DNA from: Protopterus annectens
Taxonomy: Eukaryota > Chordata > Ceratodontiformes > Protopteridae
Length of the DNA: 64,000 bases
Reading direction: 5' to 3'
Assembly (NCBI RefSeq): GCF_019279795.1
Contig: NC_056738.1
Span: 401,363,683-401,427,682, forward strand
Part shown: piece by piece, positions 10,290-22,030 of the stretch
Numbering within the stretch: the stretch's first letter is position 1
Layout of the letters: every line of letters begins with the position of its first letter
The notes under the pieces: generated by a model
Seen by the model: the letters and a program-made list of their open reading frames with translations, nothing else
What the model was told of the DNA's origin: nothing
The model's database searches: none
Made by a program: the position numbers and the translations under genes

Positions 10290-10590
10290 ATAACATTTAA
10301 AAAATATCCAGATATTTTCTTTATTTTTTGGCCCCTTACTTCCGAAATGTGTGGCTTGTTGCTAGTCACTAGGGAGTGAAGTTACTAAATAATGAAATAC
10401 GTTTAAGTTTCAGACTATTTCCTTCAGAAAACTTCATGCTAACACAAATCCTGTCATTTAAGACTACTTTGTAATTTTATAAAAACAATATCTAAACTAT
10501 GTTCCTATTTTGAGCCTTTGCTCCCCATTTATTTTAGGGTTTATCACGATATCTTGAGATAAGAGGTCGAGAGGTATGCAAATCTCGACT
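10290..10590. repeat. Dispersed ~300-bp repeat, copy 1
   Basis: Aligns by eye with 13760-14052. Shared parts are 'aatatccagat', 'agtttcagact', 'cttcatgc' followed by 'acaaatcctgt', 'tgtccctattttt(g)ggcc' and a terminal 'aagaggt(c/a)gagaggtatg'. Divergence is high. The family was not identified. Confidence 0.5.
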
Positions 10591-11035
10591 GCAACTGCTG
10601 TCGGTGCTCGATCACTCACTCTTCACATTCTCTTTCACACAAACACAGACGCACCTTCCCTTTCATGGATGCAAAAATGCATACACTTACAAACACTTGT
10701 TTCTGTTTCATTTACTTTTTACACTTGCTAAACAGCAAAAGTGCTGCTTAGTGAGTGTAAAATAATAGCTCTATCCATCTCATTCTGAATCTCATGCATG
10801 CATACACACACTTTTTTTTTTTTTTTTTTACACTCACTAAACAAAAGCACCACTTCACAAGCATAAAATAATGGCAACCATTAGTTTATTATCAGTCCAA
10901 GTTCCACTGCAGCTTAATATGCTGCTGTGAAGCAGTAGACTCGTTTTTCAGCAGGCATTACCTGTAGATTAACATCTACTGGAGAACATTTATTCTGCAA
11001 TCAGGGTGCCTACCTACAAGTCGCCCATTCTCTAA
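10591..11035. other. Unassigned stretch inside the interrupted LINE copy
   Basis: Contains C/A-rich text with 'cacacaaacacagacgcacc' and two 'cactcactaa(a)caaaagc' or 'gcttagtgagtgtaaaa'-like words in opposite orientation (10738-10765 and 10828-10865). This suggests a further small inverted-repeat insertion. No coding sequence. Confidence 0.35.
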
Positions 11036-11322
11036 TACACTGCATTCCAAGCAGAAGAGAAGCAAACTTATTCCTCCAGTAAGAGAATGTCAAGAGGCAG
11101 GTATGAGATTCAAGTTGTTCTATCTAGCTGATTTTGGTATACTTTTCCCAAAGAATCCAGACATTTTTGGATGTGCAACAGGCTAACAAGGAAAACATTT
11201 ACCCAGCAAAGAGCGAGTCAAGCAAACAAGCTGAAGGGGACTCTCATTCCTCTAACAGCAGCAAAGTTTACAGAGAGAACTTGCCAGTAAAACTTTTTCT
11301 ATTGTTCCAAAGGAAAATGATT

Positions 11323-11400
<78 letters not shown>

Positions 11401-11480
11401 GGCCAGAAGCTGACTAGAAAAATCAGGAGCCCTTTGGACTTGAGCCACAGATCAATGTTGGGTGATTGAGATGACTATGA
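11036..11480 (+). mobile_element. LINE ORF1-like region, copy 1, second part
   Basis: Resumes the alignment to copy 2: 'ccaagcagaagagaagcaaa' here against the same words at 13229, followed by 'gaatgtc(a/g)aga' and 'ggc(a/g)(t/g)gagattcaa'. A (CA)n array (11326-11398) sits in the middle and gives an artificial Thr-His repeat in translation. The last recognisable words are near 11470. Confidence 0.45.
11326..11398. repeat. (CA)n microsatellite
   Basis: About 36 CA dinucleotides without interruption, inside the ORF1-like LINE remnant. Confidence 0.97.
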
Positions 11481-12419
11481 GGAAGATGACTAAATGTGAA
11501 AGTAGGAAATAAATGGAAGAAATTTAAGTGTCACTTCCATAATATGTAGTCTGAACATGAGAACTGTGCTTCTGCAATAAGTGGCTAGAAACAATGGAAG
11601 TTTGTGGACTGTGTAACTAGTAGCAGGACTCAAAGTGGAATTCCAATTTTGTCTGTTTAGGATAATAAAGGGACTGAAACTCCAAGTAAAATTCTTTTTT
11701 ATAGTAATACAAGTAAATAAACTTACTGAAGTAAGTTGTATGTTAAATTGAGAATTTGCTCTGTGCAGTATACAAAAGCATTTTTAATGAGAGGTAGTGA
11801 AGTCTTAGCAGTGACAACTGTTTATGCCAGTGATATTAAAGAAAGTACTTTTTCTTCACTGTGAGGTATCCATGGTTTGTACTGTGGGAAGGAAAGGCTG
11901 GCTATAAATAGTATAATCTTGTGATCTTGGGCTGCCAAGGGAGGATGTGGAAGTGTACTGTTCATATCTGTGTATAAAATAATGATGAATTATTTCATAC
12001 ATTGGTAAAACTATTGGCTATTCTTCTCTTCACCAACAAACTCTGTGGCTACACACAGTCAATGTACAAGGACAGGCAATTCATCATGAAACGGCATAAC
12101 TATGAACTAGGAGGTATTTGTATGAGAAACATTACAATTATTAATTTATTTATTAGGATTTGTCTATAAGACACAAAGCCCCTTTTCAACGGAAACCCAG
12201 GGAACAAACTCTGTACATTAAGTTTAAAAAAGGTTACAGTAAGAATTCAGAGAATAAGCCTAAGAATTCAGATAATAAGCCTAAGAAAGACAAAACTCTT
12301 CTAATGGTTAGAAGAGGAAAAAAAAAACATGCTATACCAACGGGTAGATAACCTTAACTATTAAAACCAAAGGATAAAAAAAATAAAATACCTTGATTAT
12401 TAATATCAGCTAAATACAG
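11481..12419. other. Unassigned stretch
   Basis: No supportable gene. A short lysine-rich plus-strand frame near 12160-12351 is a low-complexity reading of A-rich DNA with a local direct repeat ('aagaattcagagaataagcc' then 'aagaattcagataataagcc'). Confidence 0.5.
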
Positions 12420-13660
12420 CTACTGCAGACTTCCAAGATCACTGATTAAACGTTTAATTCTAGCTCTCCCAGTGTGAAAAATAAAACTTGGCAAAGAAAA
12501 CCAGTGAATTTATATTTCTGGGTAAATTTCAGTAACTGGCGAGTTTAACTGCACTGCATGGATGCCAGGAAAAAATACGAAGGGCTTGAAAGAAAATCAG
12601 CTACAAAAGGTGAGGAAAAAACACAGACTCGGAAAAGTACTGCAGCTGTTCAGCAAAAACCAGTGCAAGCGCCACATAGGACTTTCAGTAACCTAGAGGA
12701 AAGCATAAAGACAACTACACACAAACCTGATTAAAATAAACAAAACACTGATGGATTATATCAACTAAAACAAGAAGAGGCTGGAAAAAAAGGGATGAAA
12801 CTTTAAATAGATATTCAGATGAGCTGATAAAACTGCAAAGATCGGAGGTCAAAATGAAGAAAAGGCTGTGTGAATAAGACTGCTCAAGAAGGGATGATTC
12901 AAAAAAATAATCGAATTAGAGGAAAGAGCATGTACGGAAAACCTGGGATTTTCTGCTGTACAAGAGAAGTGGGAAGGAAAGCACAATTAATTTTATGAAA
13001 GCACTAATAAGCAACTGGACTGGTATTCCACAGCAGATGTTTTTAACTGAAAGGGCACATTGTGTGTATGCTTCAAACTTGGCTATGAGAAAGCAACCTA
13101 GACCTTTAATAGTAAAGATGCAATACTACCAGCAGGAGTTGATTTTGACAAAACTGTGACAGAAAGACAAAGTACTAAAAGTGGGAGACAGCAGAGTGTT
13201 TGTGGAGAATGATTACTCAACTCATTGTTCACCAAGCAGAAGAGGAGCAAATTTATCCCATTATTCAGGGAATGTCGAGAAGCAGGCGTGAGATTCAAAC
13301 TGCTATACCAAGTACTGTCAAAATATTCTTTCCTGGAGGGACAAAATTATTTTCTGAAATAAATGCTAAGGAGGAAATATAAAAGTTTGTCCAACAAAAA
13401 AGTGAAGCTGTGAAAGAGGAGGATATTCTACTACTTGTTCTTACGGTAACAAAGACCACAGAGAGACTGTGCCAGCGAAACCTTTTCCAATGTTTCAACA
13501 AAAAAAGCTTGAGAGAAGGAAAAAAGCACAAGTCAACTATAAGAATCAAGAGTACAGGTCTATGTTTAGCCATTGAATGGCACGTTCATCGAACGGACAT
13601 TCACTGGCAAGATAGGATGGAACATAGAGTTCCACGAAAACGCACATCATCGTAAATAAA
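12420..13660 (+). mobile_element. LINE 5' leader and ORF1-like region, copy 2
   Basis: The partner of the 9215-11480 copy, here uninterrupted. Near 13260-13400 the plus strand reads 'REIQTAIPSTVKIFFPGGTK' followed by 'LFSEINAKEE'. Placed about 2 kb ahead of the ORF2 start at 15541 on the same strand, it may be the 5' half of that L1-group element, with later insertions at 13760-14980 between them. Stops are frequent. Assignment as ORF1 is an inference. Confidence 0.45.
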
Positions 13661-13759
13661 AATATAATTGTCATAGCTGGCCAACAGAAAGGAAGCAGAA
13701 CGAAGTACATACTTCTGTGTAAGGCAGGTATAAGGAAACTCGGAGATCGCTCTACAGTG

Positions 13760-14052
13760 GGGAATCATACCCATCAACTGTACAGATCTTTGCAGAATAT
13801 CCAGATTTTTGCCTCATATTTTTGTTCATTTTTCATAAAATTGTGATTTACTACCAAATCACTGGCAATTCAATGAAGATTTAAGAAAATGAGACATTGG
13901 AGTTTCAGACTTCATACCCTTCATAAAATTCATGCCAATGCAACACCTGTTGTTCTATCTACTTATGTTTGTAAGAGCACTATTTAAAAATTGTCCCTAT
14001 TTTTGGGCCTTTGTCCAGATTTCTTGCTCTAAGAGGTAGATAGGTATGTGGG
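13760..14052. repeat. Dispersed ~300-bp repeat, copy 2
   Basis: Second copy of the repeat at 10290-10590, with clear words 'agtttcagacttcat', 'ttcatgccaatgcaacacct' and 'tgtccctatttttgggcctt'. The edges were read only from where the similarity to copy 1 fades. Confidence 0.5.
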
Positions 14053-14261
14053 GAATATGCCCTACTTCATGCCATTAAAGTTTAGAAAAACACTTAGAAG
14101 AGGGATAAAGTAAACTAAGGAAAACAAACTTTTTTCTTAAAGGTACTATTTTTATATGGCATGATTTTCTGTGTGTGCTATAAAGCAACATTTGTCCGCT
14201 TATTTAAGTAAGGTGCTCATTTTTTTTTCTCTTTCTCTTTGTTCAGTTTTAAGCACCTGAA

Positions 14262-14490
14262 AGGACAAATGGTACAGTGGTTAGTGTGTATTCTTTTCAA
14301 CCATAAGGTGCAAGGTTTGATTCTCACCACTGGAAAGGGCATTACAGATTGAAGGTGTATTTACTTAGGTGGGAGGGTGGCATAATGGTTAAGGCACTTA
14401 CCTTACATGCACAAGGTGCAGGGTTTGATTCTCACATGGGTTAATTGGCTAGACTTAAAATGGCCCACAAGGGCAATTAGAACAAAAGTC
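14262..14490 (+). mobile_element. tRNA-derived SINE with two tRNA-like heads
   Basis: Two tRNA-like promoter modules lie about 105 bases apart on the plus strand. In each, an A-box-like 'tggtacagtggtta' or 'tggcataatggttaa' is followed about 40 bases later by a B-box-like 'ggtttgattctcac'. Both share 'caaggtgca(a/g)ggtttgattc'. A non-tRNA body follows the second head to about 14490. A functional tRNA is unlikely, because neither module folds convincingly into a full cloverleaf by eye. A dimeric head, or one SINE inserted beside another, explains the layout. Confidence 0.6.
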
Positions 14491-14645
14491 TGGTTAAAAG
14501 AGCATGACAAAGTGTTTTTTTCTCATTCTTGCATAGGGGAATGACCAGATTAAGGTCCTTAGCTTGATCTAGTAGGTTTCAACAGAAAAAAAGTAAATGA
14601 AAAAAATAATGAATGTTATAAGGCTTTTGTCTAGCAAATAAATGT

Positions 14646-14980
14646 ATGCTTAGTAGTATTTCTGTATCTGGTCCTCGTGTCTCCAGGAGACAATTTGATG
14701 AAGAGAAATGGCTAACAGATAAGTTCTCAAAGCATTCAAGTGTTCACTCAGCTAGAAAACCAGATATAGTGATCACTGAAATCGCCACACCCAGTGACTA
14801 CAGTGTCCTGCGTAGAGACACAAAGTCATAAAATATCAGGATTTGCAGGCAGAAATGAGAGCAATGTGGAAGAAATATACCCAGATAGTTCCAAGAGTAG
14901 TCTACAGTCCTATTTAAATACACTACCAATACATATAACTCCATATGAATTGTAGGAGGGATCATTACTGGGCACATTGC
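14646..14980 (+). pseudogene. Fragment resembling the C-terminal domain of a non-LTR retroelement polyprotein
   Basis: The plus strand encodes 'ARKPDIVITEIATPSDYSVL' followed by RRDTKS and a stop. The downstream text continues in the same manner ('NIRICRQK', 'EQCGRN'). It resembles the 'RPDIV...IDVAIPSDYNV...EKYQDLQTEM' segment found after the reverse transcriptase in several vertebrate non-LTR elements, where it is thought to belong to a PD-(D/E)XK-type nuclease fold. I recall the pattern but cannot name the exact family. The piece is short and decayed. Confidence 0.4.
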
Positions 14981-14989
14981 AGGTGCTGT

Positions 14990-15540
14990 GAAGTGCACTT
15001 CTGGTTGACAGAGAGTGAAACAATACTAATTTCATGAACTTTAATAGTACTTTGACTTAGGAATATGGGGTCCATTCCATCATAGTATTAGAAACCTAAA
15101 AGATTTGGAGAAATTAAAAAAACTGGTAGAGCTACAAAGGTAAGACAAAACCAGACATTACCTAGCTGAAGCACAAGTTGTACCACACGTCTTAGCATGG
15201 ATAACCTTTCTTATAGGGTAACTCAGGTTTGCAAGTCTGGCTGTCAATTTGGAACATTTTTTCCTATTATAAGGGTAAAACTTCATACTTTAAGGTGTAC
15301 ATAGTTTTGTGTGTGGTTATCAAGCTAATAGGTTTTAGGGAAGTATTTGGGTGTATTTTTGAGGGCTTTCAATAAAACAAAAAGTTCTGTAAGATGTGCC
15401 ATAGTCTCAAATAGATATGAGAAGAAATGGTTATACAAATTCAACCTCCCAGACAATGTGCGCATGTAACACAAAAGCTAGAACTAGACATTTCTAAAAA
15501 GCTGTTATACATAAAAGGTAGGAACAACATTTAATACACT
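14990..15540. other. Unassigned stretch before the L1-group ORF2
   Basis: No open frame, inverted ends or RNA gene recognised. It could be inter-ORF sequence of the L1-group element that follows. Confidence 0.4.
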
Positions 15541-16416
15541 GATGCTTTCTGTAATGTCTTTAAATGTCAATGGTCTCAAAGATAAATACAAAAAAGAGAG
15601 ATTAATGAACTATATTAAAATGTAGAGTGCAAATAGCTATGCTACAGGAGACACACTTGGAAAGAACTGAACATCTGAATTTGATAAAGAAAGGTTTTCA
15701 GGATGGTTATTCAGTGGAATACCAGGGACAAATGGAAAGAGAAGTATTTGTATTACTTGCAAGAGGAGCTCCAACAGTGATAGAAGATAAAACAAAATAA
15801 AATAAAAATGGTACACTTGTAGTATTAAGGGGTTACTGGCAAGGGAGGGGAATTACACTTATCTATTTATATTCCACCTAAAACCGCGATAATGGAGCTT
15901 AAGAAAATTTTGGGAGAAATAAATCAGCTTTCAGCAAGGAATATGTGGGGGCTGGAATTTGATCTACAACACTGAAGATGCATCTGGAGGGGCCCAGAAA
16001 GGAAAATATAACAAAGGAGGGTAGATTTGGCATGGAAGATGCAAATTCAGTACTAGGAGTTCCCAAAGATTCAAAAACTGGGCTAAGCTACAGAGTTGAC
16101 ATTTCACATGGATATGTGCATTTAGCTGAAATTATAGATATGCACCCAGTAACTATTTCAGATCATGCGCCAAAAACTAAAATAAAAACACAAGGTAATA
16201 AAAAATGAGACACTGACGCGCTTTCCCACCTATCTGTTGAACAGTGAGGAATTTAATGAATGGGTAGTGGAAATTATTCAGAAGCTATTAGAGAAGATGG
16301 AAATTTCTACTGAAAATATAGCTAGGGAGTGGGATAAAATTAAAGTGTAGTTTAAAAATAGGGTGGAAATAAAAGAAAGGGATAAATGGTTAAAAAGTTA
16401 AAAAAAAAAAAAAAAA
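15541..16416 (+). mobile_element. L1-group LINE ORF2, endonuclease part (left of the nest)
   Basis: The plus strand reads 'MSLNVNGLKDKYKKERLMNY' then 'IAMLQETHLERTEHLNLIKK', the first two blocks of the L1/Tx1-type apurinic endonuclease (N for metal binding, QETH for catalysis). About 500 bases later comes 'VTISDHAPK', the SDH box that closes the domain. Several stops and frame changes break it. The copy is interrupted near 16416 by DIRS copy B and continues at about 27087, so the original LINE was one unit of which roughly 3.9 kb is visible in these two pieces. Confidence 0.75.
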
Positions 16417-17175
16417 AAGTTACCTACTCACCATAATGTTCCATCTGTGTTGTCCATTTACATTCTTCCTCAATAACTCAGCCATTATTTTCAGCTTGTG
16501 GCCACTAAAACTCTCAAGCTCCTTCCTTACCCATAATGCTCTACCGAGAACATACCTCAGATCTTGTTTGCTGGCTTCTAGAAGAAAAGGAGACATAAGC
16601 ATAATGTTATACAGAAAACCATATCTGGAACTCAACATAAGGAGCAGTGGTTTCCTAACAGGGTCTCACTCTTCCAGTAGACATTAGTTCAAAAGCAGGG
16701 GAGTTAAGTAAGAATAAAACGGACAACACAGATGAACATTATGGTGAGTGCATACCTTTATCAGATGATGCCAATTTTCATTCATTCCTTGACAACTGAG
16801 ACAAGGTCCCCAGCTTCCTGAAATCCTGGGAGGACTCTATGGAAGGATATTCCAGATCCAATTTGTAATAAGTGATAAAGGTAAGAGGGTTAACACAAGC
16901 AGCAGTTGTACATGTATCATCCATGGAACCCCTAGATAAAAAAAACTAAAGACATTGCCATTGACCTGGCTGAATGGGCTCTTAAGGAAAGGCCCAATGT
17001 GTTGCACAAAAAGGATATACAATTGGTTAGCCATCTGGCTAAGGTTACCTTTATGACTGGCTTGCCTAATTTGAAATTCGCAAAGGAGGCAAACAATTGG
17101 TCTGTTTTTCTAAATTTTTTGTTCTATGTAAGTAAAAAAAAAAGAATAGTCTGTGAACATCCAGTAAGTGTAAAA
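16417..17175 (-). mobile_element. DIRS copy B, 3' part (terminal repeat, internal complementary region, end of recombinase)
   Basis: The left end begins 'aagttacctactcaccataat', and the reverse complement of this terminus recurs near 16720-16755. It is joined there to a segment (about 16757-16800) complementary to the far right end of copy B near 27050-27086. This head-to-head junction is the internal complementary region expected of DIRS elements. The terminal repeat body (16440-16545) is matched in reverse at 26940-27045. The tail of the tyrosine recombinase lies at about 16840-17160. The copy breaks at 17175, where copy A is inserted. Fossil with multiple breaks. Confidence 0.75.
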
Positions 17176-17489
17176 ATAAGTTATGTACTCACCATAACAT
17201 TTCATGCATGTTGTCCATCTTGCCTTCATTCTTAGCAGGTCGAGTTCAGATCAAAACATCGGATCCGACTTAGCCTAATACAAAAAGCTGGAGGTCTTCC
17301 ACTAGCTTGTGGCTAAAATCATATCCCATCATGCACTAGGAGAGCTCCCCCAGATCTTGTTTGTGGATATAACTAAGATATTAAATAAAAGTCACCGAAT
17401 ACCTCATACAGCAATCAAGAAGGTCAGAGAACATTAACAGCCAATTGCACTGGCTCGGTCTTCCACAAGCCAAGGGCTGGGGGAAGGAG

Positions 17490-17600
17490 GGTGGGATGTA
17501 AGAATGAAGGAGAGATGGGCAGCACACATGGAACATTATGGTGAGTACATAACTACTTTATGTGATGTTGTTCTATCTTGCCTTCATTCTTAGCAAGTTG
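17490..17600 (-). repeat. Internal complementary region of DIRS copy A
   Basis: 'gttatggtgagtacataact' near 17532-17551 is the reverse complement of the element's left terminus at about 17178-17200. The adjoining 'tatcttgccttcattcttag' is the reverse complement of the right terminus near 22570-22590. In DIRS replication models such a region bridges both ends of the genome copy. Confidence 0.7.
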
Positions 17601-18800
17601 GGACAATATCCCTAGCACCATCTTTTTTGGGTGGCTCAAGGGAGAATATTCTTCAGAACAGTGGACCCAAAGGAGGTGGGTCCTGTTCCTGGAGGCCAAA
17701 TCTACTTTGTAATGAGTGATAAAGGTATGTGGCCTTGCCCATGTTGCTGCAGCACAAATGGTATCAATAGGTAGTCTCGCCCAAAAGCCAGAAGAGGTTG
17801 CAATGGCTCTTGTAAAATGACCTTTTACTTTATGGGAAAGTTCTTTGGTTTGAGATTTGTAAGCAAAGGTAATACAAATCAGACAGCCATTTCGAAAATG
17901 TGACTTTAGACAGAGGAGCACCTTTGAGTCTGAAAAGGACACAAATAATTGGTCAGATTTTCTGAAGTCCTTTCTCCTATGCAAGTAAAACTAATTGCCT
18001 ATGTATGTCAAGTTAGTGCAACATATATTCTGTCTTATTCTCATAGTTGGGGAAAAAAACTGGAAGTTCTATGGATTGGTTTAAATTAGTTTCTGAGCAT
18101 ACTTTGGGTAGAAAGGATGGGTTTGTATGTAGGGATACTCTATCTTTGTGGAAAAGCATGTAAGGGGGCTTTATTGACAATGCGTGCAGCTTTGAAACTC
18201 ATAGCAGAACTAATGGCTATCAAAAGAATTGTCTTCAAAGTCAAAACACTTGAGATTGCACGATGATGCAGGCTTGAATGGGGGAAGAATCAAACAGGAT
18301 AAGACAAAATTCAGGTCCCATGGTGCTGGAGGGGCTTTAAATGGGTGTTCTTAACAAGAGAGTACCTTTAAGAAAAGCTTTGCAAAGTCTGTGGGATATC
18401 ACACTGGGGCCTGATTCAACTAAATGGAAATTAATTATCGCTGCTAACTGAACTCTAATAGTAGCTGCAGCTGCGCCTTCATTAAATAGCTTTGCTAAGA
18501 ATTCAAGAATGGAAGCTATTGGGGCAGAAAAAGGATTAATGTGATTACTTAACGCCCATAAGGAAATTTTTTTCCATTTGCTTCTATATAAAACTATCAT
18601 CGAAGCCTTATGAGAGGAAATCAGGATGCGTTTCACTGACCGAGAAAGGTTAAGGAGCCTGGCTACAGTTGGAATCGGAACAGCCAAGCTGTCAATTTGA
18701 GGGTTTGAAGGGAGGGGTGGAGCGTCCACGCTGCATGAGTCAGGAGGTCTGGAACTGGGTCCAGAATCCAAGGCTCCTCCTGGAGATGAGGTCACAAAAA
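17553..18800 (-). pseudogene. Tyrosine recombinase region of DIRS copy A (fossil)
   Basis: The N-terminal part contains 'GAAAATIRVQLAAI', a phage-integrase-like SAM-like domain segment typical of DIRS recombinases. Further on comes 'KGHFTRAIATSSGFW' with the HxTR catalytic box and 'ICAAATWARPHTFITHYKVD' carrying the nucleophile tyrosine region. In DIRS elements this enzyme, and not a DDE integrase, inserts the circular DNA copy. Broken; treated as fossil. Confidence 0.8.
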
Positions 18801-18849
18801 GTGAAAACAGATTTGATGAGGCCAGTATGGGGTGAGGAGTATCATGCTC

Positions 18850-20451
18850 CTTCCCAAGTACCTGGTTTTCTGAAGAACTCTGGTATCAATGGAAAGGGAG
18901 GAAAGGTGTACAGGAGACCCGGGGGGCAATCGTGAACAAGTGCATCCCCTGGTGACTCCCCCGGAAGGGGAATCAGGGGAAAGTAGTTGCTGCATTTGGT
19001 GTTTATGGATGTGGCAAAAAGGTTGCAGCAAGGCTGGCCCCATTTGCGGAAAATCTTTTCCATCACTTCCTGTTTTAGGGACCACTCATGAGGCATTAAA
19101 ATAGCTTTGCTGAGTTTATCACACTGGATTTCCCCAGGATGCTCACTGCTACTAGAAAGCATTGGGAGGAGGATGCCCACTGCCATACTCTCAGGGCCTC
19201 CCGACAAAGGGGTAAAGATCTGGTTCCTCCTTGTTTATGTAGCACACAACTGAGATGTTGTTGGTCTGTACTGCAATAGCTCCCAGCGGGAGAGAGCCCT
19301 GGAATGCTTGTAATGCTAAAAAGTACCGCTCTCATCTCTAGGACACTGATGTGCAAATGGGACTCCAAGTGCCTTGGACTGTGTTTCCCAGACAATGCCC
19401 CCCCCCCATCTGAAAAGCATTTGTGGTCACTGTGGCTAGTAGCTGGGAAAGTACAAAGGGTCGACCTAATGTCACATAAGTGGAATAAAGCCACCAACGA
19501 AGGTCCTTCTTGCAAGATTCTGTTATAAATATTGGTAGGACAGGGGTAGTTCCTGCATGGACCACTGAGTGAACAAGTGGCCAATGTAGAGTTCCCATGT
19601 GCAGATGTGCTAATGGGACCAGGGTTATTGCTGCTGCCATGGTCCCAAAGACTTTCAGAATTGTCTTTGCTTGTACTTTTATTTTTGGAAAGAAGGTTTT
19701 GAACCCGACTTCAAAGTTGAACCCTTTCCAAAGGAAGTCTGGCTATCATTTTTGTTGGATCTAAATCTGCTCCTATAAAAACGATACACTGAGATGGCAT
19801 CAAGGCAGATTTTCCATAGTTTATTGTGATCCTTAGGCTAGGACAGAGATGCAAGGTGGTGTCTTCTCACTTTCATTAGTAGATGCTCGGTGTGGTGGTT
19901 AGGAGCCTGTCGTCTAGGTATGGAAACACTCTGAATTCTAGGCATCTCAAGTGAGCCGCGACTACTGCCATACACTTTGTGAACACTCTGGGGGCTGTAG
20001 TGAGGCCAAAGGGCAGAGCTCGAAACTAGTAGTGACTGGCTCCCAGCTGAAAGTGCAGAGGATTCCTGAATCGACTGTCTATTTTTATGTAGTAGTACAC
20101 ATCCTGGAGGTCCATAGAGCACATCCAATCATCTTGTCTCCCAAACAGGAGTATAGACTGCAGTGTTACCATCTGGAACCTTGACTTTCTTACTGATTGG
20201 TTTAATTTGCTGAGATCCAGGATGTGTCTCCAGTCCCCGGTTTTCTTTGTAACTAAAAAGAATCTTGAGTAAGATCTGGATCCTATTTGGTCTGCGGGCA
20301 CTGTCTGGATGACTCGTTTGTCTAGCAACTTTTGTATTTCTAGAGTTGCCTGTTCCATCGGACTGGGTGGAACGTCTGGGATGTTTTTATGTTTGGGACG
20401 GGGACAAAAAAGGGTATGGAGTAACCTCTGGATACAATGCTTTATACCCAC
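18850..20451 (-). pseudogene. Reverse transcriptase and RNase H region of DIRS copy A (fossil)
   Basis: Minus-strand motifs include 'SRFFLVTKKTGDWRHILDLS', the DIRS/Ty3-like fingers segment before motif A, and 'MDLQDVYYYIKI' at motif A. The RNase H-like part follows towards 18850. The order gag, reverse transcriptase, RNase H, recombinase matches the DIRS family. Fossil with several breaks. Confidence 0.8.
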
Positions 20452-20539
20452 TTGTCTTTTGTTAGCTAGGCTTCTGGGTACAAAGATAAGCGGCCCCAGA
20501 CTGCCTCCAGAAAAGGACAGGCCGGCCTCCCTTCAGGAG

Positions 20540-22030
20540 TGTTAAAAAGAGCTTAACAAGGAGGGATTCGCTGTCGCCATGATTTTGAGGACCCCCTCTG
20601 CCACATGGCCAGCATCTTCCATTACTACTTCCCCCTCTGCCCCTGGGGGAAAAAAAAAATCACCACGTGTGTCCTGGAAAACTCTCTGGGATTTTTGAAA
20701 CCACATTTTCCCCCCATTTTTGAACCTTTGGATAAGGTCTGGTAGGTAGGGAAAAACAGACTCCCACTGCAGAGTGCGTCTTTCCTTCTTGTTCCATACC
20801 TGGTTAGTGTGTCTGACTTTTAGCCCAAATGAAGACGAGCCATTAAAGGGGTCAGCAAATGGGGCATCCTGAGGCCTAGAATCTTCATGTCCTTGTGGAT
20901 GCAGTGGTACAGAGACAGACACCGGTGCTTTTGGGAGAAGAATGTCCCAACCCGAGAGTGGACCTGTCTGTGGAGACAGCACTCTCCTCATTACCTCGAA
21001 AGCCCCCCACCCCTGATCCAAGGAAACTCCAGGCTCCAAAGAACCAGAGGAAATCCCCAGAACCAAGGGGGTTGGCTCTAAGGCTGAAGTAGGAGCTGAG
21101 CTCAACCAGGGCATGCGCCCAGAGAGGCAAGTTCGGATTCGACAACTGTCTGATCAGACTCCCCACTCTGGTCCCGAATGGATAGTCAGCTCCTGGACTC
21201 CTCAAGATCAGATTGAGCAGAGGATGTCAGAGCAATGTTCTGCAATGTTCTGATCCGAAGATCCCGAGATAGGTCTCTGCTCAAACGGTTCCACTACAAT
21301 CAGTTCTGGACATTCTGGCTCAGAGGTTAGAGATCAGATCAGAGGAGTAATTGATGCTGAAAGGGAGGGCTTTGTCGGTTCCGAAGCCCTCTGAGTTGGA
21401 TCTGACAGTTTGGCGAGCACTGGTGTCCTTAACAGTCTCTGCACAACACGATCCACATCATCGTTGGACAAGCTCCTGGAAAATCCAGTCGAGGGGACAG
21501 ATCTGCAGGATTGTAGAAATGGAGACCTTAGAGAAGGAGATACTGGTTCCAATTCAGGGGACTGGCTCTGCACATATAATTCCACCAGCACCGAAAATGA
21601 AGTAGCTGAGGTAGTAGGCTTCTCGGACCCGACAGCCTTCGGGTCCGGAGTTCACACTTTTGGCAGTTTTTTAGATTTCTCTGACTGAGCACTTGAAAAT
21701 GCGGACCTTCTCCCTTGTCCGACTTTGAAGAAGGGGATTGGCTCGATTTTGAAGAACCCTGACCTCCTTCAATCGCTTCAGAAAAGGGGTGTTTTAATAG
21801 GCCTTTTAATATCAATTTGTTTTTTCTCTCTAACAAAGCCATGTGGCTAAAAGAGTGACAGATGGCACAGGGCTCTTGGAGGTGAACCACTCCAAGACAG
21901 TACACATAAATGGTACGCCTGTCAGTAATTTTGACCACATTTAATAAATTTTTTAAACCCAGGCGATTTAGCTTCCTTAGAATCATTTGGAAGACAGTCA
22001 GCAATAATAAAGGAAAACATCTATACAATA
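20540..22030 (-). pseudogene. gag-like region of DIRS copy A (fossil)
   Basis: The N-terminal side shows a 'CLGVVHLQEPCAICHSFS' cysteine-histidine box, found in the same place in DIRS copy C ('CLGTIHLQDPCTIC'). It is followed by Ser/Pro-rich sequence. This box pattern is characteristic of DIRS gag-like proteins in vertebrates. Fossil. Confidence 0.7.

Noticed and set aside
11134-11469. 111-residue frame with a Thr-His repeat
   Set aside because: The repeat is the translation of a (CA)n microsatellite inside a LINE remnant.
12160-12351. Lys-rich basic protein
   Set aside because: It is a low-complexity reading of A-rich DNA with a short internal direct repeat and no context supporting a gene.
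13098-13573. Minus-strand frames opposite the LINE ORF1-like region
   Set aside because: They are antisense shadows with no motif and no matching frame in the other copy.
14262-14420. Functional tRNA genes
   Set aside because: A and B boxes are present, but neither module forms a convincing cloverleaf, and a SINE body follows.
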